Positions 20,034 through 28,850 of a stretch of DNA of 64,000 nucleotides are shown piece by piece. Numbering within the stretch: the stretch's first letter is position 1; every line of letters begins with the position of its first letter. Source of the stretch: Myxococcales bacterium (GTDB lineage: Bacteria > Myxococcota_A > Polyangia > Palsa-1104 > SHYY01); contig SHYY01000004.1 of the NCBI GenBank assembly GCA_009692555.1, forward strand, positions 17,901 through 81,900, given 5' to 3'. Made by a program: the position numbers and the translations under genes. Below the pieces are notes generated by a model that saw only the letters and a list, made by a program, of their open reading frames with translations, was not told where the DNA came from and ran no database searches.

Positions 20034-21662
20034 ATGGCACACAAGATTCTCGGCGTCGACCTGGGCGCGCACACCCTCAAGCTGGCTCGCCTCGAGGCCG
20101 GCTTTCGCAAGGCGTTGCTGCTCGACGTCACCCTCCTGCCCGCCGAGTTCTCGGAGCCGGGCGCACCGACTGCCGACCGCCTGGGCCTGCAACTGCGCGC
20201 GGTCAGGCAGGCGATCGGCGACGACCGGGCGGCGATCGAGGAGGTGGCGATCGCGCTCCCCGGCGAGCTGGTGACCTTCCGGCTGCTCGATCTGCCCTTC
20301 TCCGATCCCCGCAAGATCGAGTCGGTGCTCGGCTACGAGCTCGAGTCGCAGGTGCTCACCCCGATCGAGGAGCTGGTGATCGATCACGTCATCGTCGGGC
20401 CGCGCAACCCCGGGGGCCCGGAGACGCGCGTCCTTTGCGCCGCCGTGCCGCGCGCGCTGATCGAGGCGCTGGTCAAGACCGCGGCCGAGCTCGATCTCCC
20501 GCTCCGGGTGATCGGCGCCGCCCCGCTCGCCTGGGCGCTCGACCTTCCCGCCCCGGCGCCCACCGATCCGCAGGCGCCGCCCGAAGGACCATCGCTGGTG
20601 ATCGATGTAGGACACTTGCACACCACGCTGTGCGCGGTCCGCGCCGGCAAGCCCGAGCTGGCGCGCTCGGTGCCCCGCGCCGGCCATCACTTCACCGCGG
20701 CGATCGCCACCACCTTTCGCCTCGATCTCGAGGCTGCCGAGAGTGCCAAGCGCGAGGCGGGCTTCATCTCGCACGCCACCATGCAACCCGAATCGGCCGG
20801 TCAGAAGCGCATGGACGCGTGCCTCCGCGAGGCGGCCCGCCCGCTCCTCCGCGAGCTTCGCCAGACCCTCGCCTCCTACCGCGCCTCCTACGGCGCCCCG
20901 ATCGAACGCCTGTTCGTGACCGGCGGCGGCGCGCGCCTGCCCGGCCTCATCGAGCACCTCGGCGAGGAGCTCAGCCTGCCCACCTCGCCCCTGCCGTGGG
21001 CCGAGCACGAGGGGTGGGCCGAGGTGTCCACCGACGTGCGCGATCGGGTGGGGATCGCCGTTGGCGTCGGGCGCGCGGGCGCCGCCCCGCTGCCCCAGGT
21101 CAACTTCCGCAAGGGCGAGTACTCCTACCGCTCCGACTACTCCTTCCTGCGCGGCAAGGCGCTCCACCTCGCCGCCGCGCTCCTGGCCGTGCTCGCGTTC
21201 GGCGCGTTCAACGCCTTCGCGTCGCTGCGCGGGCTCCGGCGCGAGCAGGATCAGCTCGCCACGCGCCTCAAGCGCGAAACGGTCGAGCTGTTCGGCGCCG
21301 AGCGAATGGACGCGCGCAAGGTGTCCGAGGAGCTGAAGGGCGGCTCGAAGGGGCAGAGCGCACCGCCAATCCCGAGCATCACCGCCTTCGATGTCCTCGA
21401 TGAGATCTCGCGGCGCGTCCCGCCCGAGGACAAGATCAAGCTCGATATCGTCGAGCTCGACATCAAGCCGAAGAAGATCTTCATCAAGGCCACCGCCGAG
21501 ACCGCCCAGCAGGTGGACGACCTCGCCGACGCGCTCGCCAAGATCGAGTGCTTCGAGGAGGTCCAGAAGGGCAAGCTCTCGACGGTGACCGGCCCGGTCG
21601 TCGACGGCAAGGCGAGCGAGTCGAAGCAGTTCACCCTCACCATCACCACCACCTGCCCGTAG
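20034..21662 (+). CDS. gspL: GspL/PilM-like actin-fold protein
   Basis: LGVDLGAHTLKLARLE, VTGGGARLPGL; operon position. Confidence 0.85.
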   Translation: MAHKILGVDLGAHTLKLARLEAGFRKALLLDVTLLPAEFSEPGAPTADRLGLQLRAVRQAIGDDRAAIEEVAIALPGELVTFRLLDLPFSDPRKIESVLGYELESQVLTPIEELVIDHVIVGPRNPGGPETRVLCAAVPRALIEALVKTAAELDLPLRVIGAAPLAWALDLPAPAPTDPQAPPEGPSLVIDVGHLHTTLCAVRAGKPELARSVPRAGHHFTAAIATTFRLDLEAAESAKREAGFISHATMQPESAGQKRMDACLREAARPLLRELRQTLASYRASYGAPIERLFVTGGGARLPGLIEHLGEELSLPTSPLPWAEHEGWAEVSTDVRDRVGIAVGVGRAGAAPLPQVNFRKGEYSYRSDYSFLRGKALHLAAALLAVLAFGAFNAFASLRGLRREQDQLATRLKRETVELFGAERMDARKVSEELKGGSKGQSAPPIPSITAFDVLDEISRRVPPEDKIKLDIVELDIKPKKIFIKATAETAQQVDDLADALAKIECFEEVQKGKLSTVTGPVVDGKASESKQFTLTITTTCP

Positions 21663-21671
21663 GCGGAGCCC

Positions 21672-22304
21672 ATGGCGCTTTCCGACAAATTGAACGAGCT
21701 GCGCGGGCGCTGGGATCGGCTCTCCGATCGCGAGCGCTCGCTGATCGCCGGCCTCGGCGCGGCGCTGGTGGTGGTGGCGATGCTCGGCATCGGCGTCTCG
21801 ATCGCCCAGGGGCTCTCCGACCTGGAGGACGAGAACGCCGACATGCGCCAGGCGCTGCGCGACATCGATCTCAACCGCGACTCCTACCAGCGCGCCAAGG
21901 CCAAGACCGCGCAGTTCGAGGTCAAGATGGGCCGCGGCGGAGTCCAGCTCCAGGGCCTCCTGGAGACCGCCGCCAAGGACACCGGGGTCGACATCGCCGA
22001 GATGTTGCCGCGCCAGGCCGCCCCGCTCGGCAAGAAATACCTGGAGCTCGCCGTCGATGTGCGCCTGCGCAAGGTGGGCCTCGATCCGCTGAGCAAGTTC
22101 CTGCGCAAGATCGAAACCGGTCCCAACCTGGTGGTGGTCACCGCCCTCGAGATCCGCTCGCGCGACGACAAGCACGAGGACCTCGAAGTGGAGGTCAGCG
22201 TCTCGTCCTACGAGCACGCCCCCGAGGCCAAGCCGGGCCACAAGAAGGACAAGGACAAGGACAAGGACAAGGACAAGGACAAGGACAAGGAGGACAAGGG
22301 ATGA
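21672..22304 (+). CDS. gspM: GspM with Lys-Asp repeat tail
   Basis: Single N-terminal TM, operon position, C-terminal (KD)n. Confidence 0.75.
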   Translation: MALSDKLNELRGRWDRLSDRERSLIAGLGAALVVVAMLGIGVSIAQGLSDLEDENADMRQALRDIDLNRDSYQRAKAKTAQFEVKMGRGGVQLQGLLETAAKDTGVDIAEMLPRQAAPLGKKYLELAVDVRLRKVGLDPLSKFLRKIETGPNLVVVTALEIRSRDDKHEDLEVEVSVSSYEHAPEAKPGHKKDKDKDKDKDKDKDKEDKG

Positions 22305-23617
22305 GCCCGCTCCATCTGCCCGACAAGCTGATCGCACCGGCGAAGTGGGTCGGCTACCCGCTGTTCGCCCTGCTGGTGTTCGTGCTCTCGCTCTACCAGG
22401 CGCTCCCGCGCAAGCAGATCCAGGAGCGCCTCGAGAACGACGCCACCGCGATCCTCGGCGCCACCGTCGAGGCCGACGACTTCGGGCTGACCCTCTTCAG
22501 CGGCCCCGGGGTGAGCGCGACGACCGTCCTGGTGAAGACGCGCCCGCTCTCACCGGCCGAGAAGCCGACCCGCTACACCGTCGAGGATCTGGTCCTCCAC
22601 TTCAGCCTCTACCAGCTCCTCCGCGGCTTCGCCGACACCTCCTTCAGCGGACGCATCGCCAGCGGGTCGGTGAGCGGCAAGTTCCGCTCCGTCCCCGACG
22701 AGGGGCTGCTGGTGGTCGACGCGAGCGAGATCGCGCTCGCCGAGATCCCCGGGATCGCCCTGGCCATCCCGCTGCCCGTCGCTGGCGTGGTCGAGCTCAA
22801 GGCCGATATCACCACCCCGAAGAACGTCATCCCGCAGGCCAACGGCTCGGTGGCCCTCACCATCACCGACGCCACGGTGGGCGACGGCAAGGCCAAGCTG
22901 ACCATCCCGGGCGGCGATCCGTTCCTCTCCCAGGGCGTGACGATCCCGAAGATCGCGCTCGGCAAGATCGCCGGCAAGGTCGTGATCGACAAGGGGCGCG
23001 CGGTGTTCCGCGATCTCCGCGGCCACTCCAAGGATCTCGACGTGGAGCTCGACGGCTACATCGAGCTGCGCGACCCCCTCTCGCTGTCGCTGGTGCACCT
23101 CTACCTGAAGGTGAAGCCCGCCGACGCGCTGCTCAAGCGCGAGCCCGCCCTCGAGCTGATGATCAACGGCATCGCGCCGCTCGCCCGCCGCAGCGACGGC
23201 TACCTCGGCTTCTCGATCACCGGCACGCCCTCCTCGCCCTTCGCGCTTCCGTCGAAGGAGGTGCCCGCCGGGGTCACCGTCCCGCCGCCGGTTCGCAACG
23301 CACCCCCGGTCGCGACCGCCCCGGTGGTCACGCCGCCACCGGTGCGAACCCACATCCGCGGCGAGGCGCGCGGCGGGGACACCTCCACCGCCGTGCCGTT
23401 CGTTCCCGCGCCGCCCTCCGAGGCCGCCGGCAACCCGCCGCCGGCGCAAAACCTCCCCGCGCCGATCCAGCTCACCCCCGCCACCGCCATGCCGCCCGCC
23501 GCGTCGCGCTTCCGCCAGTACATGGATCCGACCGGCTCCTCGACGGGAACCACCACCGAAGAGGTCCCCACCCCGACCCGCGGCGGCGAGGCGACGACCG
23601 AGACCCCCATTCCCTAG
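22301..23617 (+). CDS. gspN: Type II secretion protein GspN
   Basis: GspN-like domain after an N-terminal TM; last gene of the gsp cluster; ATG overlaps the gspM end. Confidence 0.8.
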   Translation: MSPLHLPDKLIAPAKWVGYPLFALLVFVLSLYQALPRKQIQERLENDATAILGATVEADDFGLTLFSGPGVSATTVLVKTRPLSPAEKPTRYTVEDLVLHFSLYQLLRGFADTSFSGRIASGSVSGKFRSVPDEGLLVVDASEIALAEIPGIALAIPLPVAGVVELKADITTPKNVIPQANGSVALTITDATVGDGKAKLTIPGGDPFLSQGVTIPKIALGKIAGKVVIDKGRAVFRDLRGHSKDLDVELDGYIELRDPLSLSLVHLYLKVKPADALLKREPALELMINGIAPLARRSDGYLGFSITGTPSSPFALPSKEVPAGVTVPPPVRNAPPVATAPVVTPPPVRTHIRGEARGGDTSTAVPFVPAPPSEAAGNPPPAQNLPAPIQLTPATAMPPAASRFRQYMDPTGSSTGTTTEEVPTPTRGGEATTETPIP

Positions 23618-23695
23618 ATCGGGCCACGGCATCTCGACCCGATCGCCGCCCGCCGGTCCCTGGCGGGGCCAGGCGAAATCAGGCATCATCGGGGC

Positions 23696-23935
23696 GTGGA
23701 GAAGCGCAATCGATACGCGGTGAAAGACCGCCGCCAGACCGCTCGTGCCGTCGCTGAGCGCGCCGCCAATGAGCGCGCCGCCCGCGCCGGGAGCCCGCTC
23801 CCCCACCCGAACCCCTGGGACGCGATCGATCCCACCAAGGTGGCGCGCGACGCGACACCGGAGCAGATCCACCGGCGCTACCTGGAGTTCAACAAGCTAT
23901 GTCCACCGAGGGCGAGGAAAAAACACACTCTCTAG
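23696..23935 (+). CDS. Small basic protein paired with downstream nucleotidyltransferase (possible antitoxin-like partner)
   Basis: 79 aa, 3' end overlaps the next ORF (23899). Confidence 0.5.
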   Translation: MEKRNRYAVKDRRQTARAVAERAANERAARAGSPLPHPNPWDAIDPTKVARDATPEQIHRRYLEFNKLCPPRARKKHTL

Positions 23936-24648
23936 TCGATTTCGGTGGTTTCTTCGAGCTGCTGACGCGGGAGGGCATCGAGAGCCTCGTCATCGGCGGG
24001 TGCGCCGTCGGAGCCTATGCCCATCTCATCGGTGAGACGGTGCTCTCCCGCGACCTCGACCTGTTCACCGATCACTCCACCCTCGAGCGGATCGTCGACG
24101 CCGCGCGGCGCGACGGGGCGCGGATCCGGAAGCTCCCACGGCCGCGCTCGATCCAGGTGGCGGTGTTCGACTGGCGGGAGAAGGAGATCAATGTCCTCAC
24201 CGCGAGCGTGGGGCTGCCGGGGCCCGCCACCGCGGCGCGCGTCGCCCGCGAGTTCCTTCTGCCGGGCCGCTGCGACCTGCCGATCCTCGTCGCTGACCCG
24301 TTCGATCTTCTCGCCAACAAGCTCTCCGTCGACCGTCCCAAGGACCGCCCGCACGCGCTGGTGCTGCGCCGCTTCATCGAGGAGGAGGTGGTGGAGGCGT
24401 TTGTGAGCGCGGTCGATCCGCGGGCGCGGATCGCCCCGGCGCGCCGGCTCCTCGCGGCGACCCGCGCGCGCATGCTCGACGAGGCGCTGTCCGATCGACT
24501 GCTCCCGCTCGCGCGCACCGCCCCCGACTTTCGCTTCCTGATGGATTGCATTCCGCTGGCGCGGCAAGCGGAGGCGCTCCTGGCGCTAGCGCCCCCGGCG
24601 ATCGCCGACGACCTCGGCACGATCCGCAAGCGGCGACGCCTCAAGTAA
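23899..24648 (+). CDS. Nucleotidyltransferase-fold protein (AbiEii/MNT-like)
   Basis: VIGGCAVGAYAHLIGETVLSRDLDLFTD: GG-x(n)-DxD NTase signature. Confidence 0.6.
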   Translation: MSTEGEEKTHSLVDFGGFFELLTREGIESLVIGGCAVGAYAHLIGETVLSRDLDLFTDHSTLERIVDAARRDGARIRKLPRPRSIQVAVFDWREKEINVLTASVGLPGPATAARVAREFLLPGRCDLPILVADPFDLLANKLSVDRPKDRPHALVLRRFIEEEVVEAFVSAVDPRARIAPARRLLAATRARMLDEALSDRLLPLARTAPDFRFLMDCIPLARQAEALLALAPPAIADDLGTIRKRRRLK

Positions 24649-24671
24649 CCTGCTCATCTGAGCAGCCGGCG

Positions 24672-26018
24672 TCAGCCTCGCGCCTCGATCCGGTAGCGCC
24701 GGACCTTGTCGCACAGCGTCGACTTCGCCATCCCGAGCGCGCTCGCCGCCGCCCGCTTGTTGCCCGCCGTGCGCCGCAGCGCCGCCGCGATCACCTCGCG
24801 CTCCACCTCGTCGAGCCTGCGCCCGGCGATCGCCACCGCTTCGCCCCCCGCCATCTCGCCGCACACCGACGCCGGCAGCAGGTCGGCCGGCTGGATCACC
24901 GCGCCGCCGAAGATCGCCGCCCGCTGCACCGCGTTCCTGAGCTCGCGCACATTGCCCGGCCACCCGTAGGTCGCCAGCGCCTCCATCGCCGACGGCGAGA
25001 ACACCTTGTCGCCCGACTCCGCCGCCATCTGATCGAGGAAGTAGCGGGCCAGGATCGGCACGTCCTCCCCGCGCTCGCGCAGCGACGGCAGGTCCAGCAC
25101 CACCGTCGACAACCGATGAAACAGATCGAGCCGGAAGGCGCGCTCCTGCACCGCCGTCCGCAGATCGCGATGGGTCGCCGCCACCACCCGCACATCCACC
25201 CGCCGCTCGCCGCTCGCCCCCACCGCCCGCACCGACCGCTCCTCGAGCGCACGGAGGAGCTTCGACTGCAAGCCGATCGGCAGCTCGCCGATCTCGTCGA
25301 GGAACAGCGTCCCGCCGTCCGCCTCGACGAACACCCCCGAGCGCCGCGCGGTCGCCCCGGTGAAGGCCCCCTTCTCGTGCCCGAACAACTCGCTCTCCAC
25401 CAGCTCAGGCGAGATCGCCCCGCAGTTCAGCACCACGAACGCCCCCGTCCGCCCGCTCTGATCGTGCAGCGCGCGCGCCGCCAGCTCCTTGCCCGTGCCG
25501 CTCTCGCCGAGGAGGAGCACGTTCGCCCGCGTCGGCGCCACGGTGAGGATCTGCTGCTTGAGCTTCCGCATCCCCGCGCTCCGGCCGATCAGCCCGGGGT
25601 CGATCGCCGGCCCTTCGACCACCATCCTGAGCGCGGTCCGCCCGACGGTGAGCCGCATCCCCGGCCGCAGCTCCCCGGAGGCCACCCGCACCCCGCCGAG
25701 GAAGGTCCCGTTGCGCGATCCGCAGTCGACCACCACCACCCGGCTGCCCATCCGCCGCACCACGCAGTGCCACCCCGAGACGAAGGGATCGTCGAGCACC
25801 AGCCCGTTGTCGGGCGCGCAGCCGAGCGTCAGCCGCCGATCGATCACCGCCTCCCGGCCATCCTCCAGCCGCAGCACCCAGCGCTGCCGCCCCTCGCCCC
25901 CGCCCCGTGGCGCCCCCTCCCCTTCGCCCTCGGCCTCCTCCGCGGGCCGCGTCACGCCTCGCCGCGTGCTGCCGCGCATCGCCCGCTCGACCTCGAGAGC
26001 CTCGACCAGTGCACTCAT
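24672..26018 (-). CDS. FHA-domain sigma54-dependent Fis-family transcriptional regulator
   Basis: FHA region ([26 protein letters not shown]...NGTFLGG), AAA+ [27 protein letters not shown]. Confidence 0.93.
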   Translation of the reverse strand: MSALVEALEVERAMRGSTRRGVTRPAEEAEGEGEGAPRGGGEGRQRWVLRLEDGREAVIDRRLTLGCAPDNGLVLDDPFVSGWHCVVRRMGSRVVVVDCGSRNGTFLGGVRVASGELRPGMRLTVGRTALRMVVEGPAIDPGLIGRSAGMRKLKQQILTVAPTRANVLLLGESGTGKELAARALHDQSGRTGAFVVLNCGAISPELVESELFGHEKGAFTGATARRSGVFVEADGGTLFLDEIGELPIGLQSKLLRALEERSVRAVGASGERRVDVRVVAATHRDLRTAVQERAFRLDLFHRLSTVVLDLPSLRERGEDVPILARYFLDQMAAESGDKVFSPSAMEALATYGWPGNVRELRNAVQRAAIFGGAVIQPADLLPASVCGEMAGGEAVAIAGRRLDEVEREVIAAALRRTAGNKRAAASALGMAKSTLCDKVRRYRIEARG

Positions 26019-26184
26019 CCGGACCTCCGCCTAAGCCACCCAATTGTCGGCGGTCGGACCAATAAAGTTTCGCGCAGCTGGCGAAAACCTCACGTTACTT
26101 CATTGACTTGTACGATCTGTCGGCGATCCCACAAAACTAACCGGAAGAGCCGCCAGGCCCGTGCGGTGCTATGCTGCCCGCGCC

Positions 26185-26841
26185 GTGCGTATTCGCGTCC
26201 TCTACTTCGCCGTGGTCCGCGAACGCCTCAAGAAGGACGAGGAGCTGTGCGAGCTGCCGGCCGGCGCCACCGTCGCCGATCTCCTCGATCAGCTGAGCCG
26301 CTGCTACCCGGTCGTCGCCGGGCTCCGGCGCCACCTCCAGGTCGCACGGAACCGCGAGACCGCGCGCCCCGATTCGCCGCTGTGCGACGGGGACGAGGTC
26401 GCCCTCATCCCCCCGGTGGCGGGTGGGGCCGATGCGGCGGTGCGCGATGCGCCGCTCGACTTGAACGAGGTGGTGCGGCAGGTCGCTCACGAGGGCGCCG
26501 GCGGGATCGTCACCTTCACCGGGATCGTCCGCCGCGAGAGCCAGGGCAAGCGGGTCGTCCGCCTCGAGTACGAGGCCTACCAGGCGATGGCCGAGGAGCG
26601 CCTGCGCGCGATCACCGCCTCCCTGGAGCAGGCCCACCCGGGGACGCGCGTCGCCATCGTCCACCGCGTCGGCAAGCTGGTGGTCGGCGATCTCGCGGTG
26701 GTGATCGCCGCCTCCGCGCCCCACCGCGCCGAGGCCTTCGCCGCCTGCCGCGACGCGATCGAGCGCCTGAAGGTCGAGGTGCCGATCTGGAAGAAGGAGA
26801 TCGGCGAGCAGGGCGAAGAGTGGGTCGGCCTTGGGCCGTAG
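26185..26841 (+). CDS. MoaD-MoaE fusion (molybdopterin synthase); GTG start assumed, ORF opens at 26161
   Basis: N-terminal ubiquitin-like MoaD ending PPVAGG, then MoaE (GGIVTFTGIVRRESQGKRVVRLEYEAY...HRVGKL...PIWKKE). Confidence 0.88.
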   Translation: MRIRVLYFAVVRERLKKDEELCELPAGATVADLLDQLSRCYPVVAGLRRHLQVARNRETARPDSPLCDGDEVALIPPVAGGADAAVRDAPLDLNEVVRQVAHEGAGGIVTFTGIVRRESQGKRVVRLEYEAYQAMAEERLRAITASLEQAHPGTRVAIVHRVGKLVVGDLAVVIAASAPHRAEAFAACRDAIERLKVEVPIWKKEIGEQGEEWVGLGP

Positions 26842-26870
26842 GAGCGCCAGCCGCCGCGGCTTGTGGATAA

Positions 26871-26898
26871 GTTGCGTTCGGAGGGCGCCCAGGTATAA
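26871..26898 (+). promoter_or_regulatory. Sigma70-type promoter (TTGCGT-N16-TATAAT) for the downstream SprT-like gene
   Basis: Hexamers and spacing read directly; followed by a 5' UTR hairpin GCTTCCC-GATGCCA-GGGAAGC near 26926-26948. Confidence 0.55.
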
Positions 26899-26974
26899 TC
26901 AGCGCCTATTGTGCAGCTTCCCGATGCCAGGGAAGCCACTGTAATCAATGGCGATTCATACACTGGAGGTGTGA

Positions 26975-27874
26975 GTGAAGCCGGCTGAGCAGACCTCGTA
27001 CCATTATGCCGAGTTAGGCACCGCGGATCGCCGCGTGGGCGCCGTGGACCGCCGCGCAGGCGCCCTCCCGAGGGTGGCGCGCGAGCACTCTCTCGCCACC
27101 GTGGGAGCACGTCCCGCGCTTCGCGTCGCGCGCACGCTCGACCGCGACCGGCCCGCCGTGCAGCGCAGCGCCGATCCCACCGAGATCGCAAGGCAGCGCC
27201 TGGAGAGGCGTATCGGCGCCCACCTCCCGGGCCGCCGCCTCGCCCTCGCGGTCACCGACAACAGCTTCACGATGATCTCGGTGAAGCGCGAGAAGGGGCT
27301 CTTCCGCCTCCGCCTCCACCACATGTTCCTGGAGGCGGACCACGTCGTGGTGCGCGCGCTCGGCCGCTACGTCGGCGAGAACGACCGCCATGCCTCCGAC
27401 GCGCTCGGCCGCTACATCGATGTCCACCAGGACGACATCCGCCGCGCCCGCCGGCCGAAGACGCCCGCCATCACGCTCGAGACCAGCGGCGAGGTCCACG
27501 ACCTCCACCAGCTCTACGGCGACCTGAACGCGCGCTACTTCCGGCGCCGGATCGAGGCCCGCATCACCTGGGGCATCCGCACGCCCGACGGGGGCCGCCG
27601 CCGCCGCCGCAACTCGATCAAGATGGGCTCCTACTCCGTCGAGGACCGGCTGATCCGCATCCACCCGTCGCTGGACCGCGACTTCGTGCCGCGCTACTTC
27701 GTCGAGTGGATCGTCTACCACGAGATGCTGCACCAGAAGCACGACATCCCGGTGGTGGGCGGGCGCCGCCAGTTCCACACGCCCTCCTTCCTCGAGGAGG
27801 AGGCGGCCTTCGAGTACTTCGATCGGGCCCGCCGCTGGGAGCGCGAGAACCTGAATCGTCTCCTGTTCTACTGA
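26975..27874 (+). CDS. SprT-like zinc metalloprotease-family protein
   Basis: VEWIVYHEMLHQKHDIP (HExxH). Confidence 0.75.
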   Translation: MKPAEQTSYHYAELGTADRRVGAVDRRAGALPRVAREHSLATVGARPALRVARTLDRDRPAVQRSADPTEIARQRLERRIGAHLPGRRLALAVTDNSFTMISVKREKGLFRLRLHHMFLEADHVVVRALGRYVGENDRHASDALGRYIDVHQDDIRRARRPKTPAITLETSGEVHDLHQLYGDLNARYFRRRIEARITWGIRTPDGGRRRRRNSIKMGSYSVEDRLIRIHPSLDRDFVPRYFVEWIVYHEMLHQKHDIPVVGGRRQFHTPSFLEEEAAFEYFDRARRWERENLNRLLFY

Positions 27875-28001
27875 CAATCCCACGGACAAGGAAGTCGGCT
27901 TCGGCGAGAGCGCCCTCGCCGAGATGTGCTTCGCGTGGCTCTACTACTACCCGTCGCGCGGCTTCGACTTCTGCGTCGACGGAACCTGCCTGGTCGAATA
28001 G
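27873..28001 (+). pseudogene. Orphan C-terminal fragment resembling Cu-dependent monooxygenase (DBH/PHM-type) C-termini
   Basis: DNPTDKEVGFGESALAEMCFAWLYYYPSRGFDFCVDGTCLVE*; no start codon or upstream domain. Confidence 0.4.
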
Positions 28002-28795
28002 GGAGCCAGTCGCGCGACGGCATCCGCGAGGGCGGCGATCCCCGCGGTGCGCCCCCCGTACCACTGCAACACCTTGCCATCGACCACCTCGGCGGGCGCG
28101 ATCGCCGCAAGCTCGGCGACGTCGGCCGGTCCGAACGCGTAGGGTTCGTCGGGCAGCAGGATCGCCTCGGGGCGCGCCGCGCGAACCTGCTCGAGCGTGA
28201 CCTTCGGGTAGCGATGCGCCGGGTTGCCCGCCAGCACCGGGATCGCGCCGCACACGGCCAGCACCTCGTGCATGAACGTGTCGGTGGAGCAGGCCATCCA
28301 CGGGTCGCGCCACACCGGGCAGAACACGCGCACCGGCCGCCGCCCCGCCGCGCTCAGCCTCGCCACCGCGATCCCGGCCCGCACCCGCTCCCTGAGCGCG
28401 TCACAGCGCGCCGGCTCCCCGTCGACCAGATCGCCGATCTCGCCGATCAGGGCGACCGCGTCCTCGAGGGTCCGCACATCGGCCACGTACACCGCGATCC
28501 CCGCCGCCTCGAGCGCGTCCACGTCGCGGCGATGGTTCTCCTCCTTCACCGCCAGGACCAGATCGGGCGCGAGCGCGATGATCCGCGCCACCTCGGGATC
28601 CTTCTGCCCGCCCACCCTCGGGAGGGCGTCCAGCTGGCCCGCCGGCTCGCTGCAGTAGCGCGACACCGCGACCACGCGCGGGCCCGCCCCGAGGTCGAAC
28701 AGCAGCTCGGTCAGCGACGGAACGAGCGAGACGATCCGCGCCGGGGTCTCCGGCACCGACAGCTCCCGTTCCAGCGCGTCCTGCAGCAGCCTCAA
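27947..28795 (-). CDS. Helical-backbone metal-receptor/BtuF-like substrate-binding protein
   Basis: RIVSLVPSLTELLFDLGAGPRVVAVSRYCSEP; GGQKDPEVARIIALAPDLVLA. Confidence 0.8.
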   Translation of the reverse strand: MRLLQDALERELSVPETPARIVSLVPSLTELLFDLGAGPRVVAVSRYCSEPAGQLDALPRVGGQKDPEVARIIALAPDLVLAVKEENHRRDVDALEAAGIAVYVADVRTLEDAVALIGEIGDLVDGEPARCDALRERVRAGIAVARLSAAGRRPVRVFCPVWRDPWMACSTDTFMHEVLAVCGAIPVLAGNPAHRYPKVTLEQVRAARPEAILLPDEPYAFGPADVAELAAIAPAEVVDGKVLQWYGGRTAGIAALADAVARLAPYSTRQVPSTQKSKPRDG

Positions 28796-28850
28796 GGCAC
28801 CCCGTTTGTTTGCCGCGATCGTCGCGGTGTGTTAACCAGAGAGCATTTCG

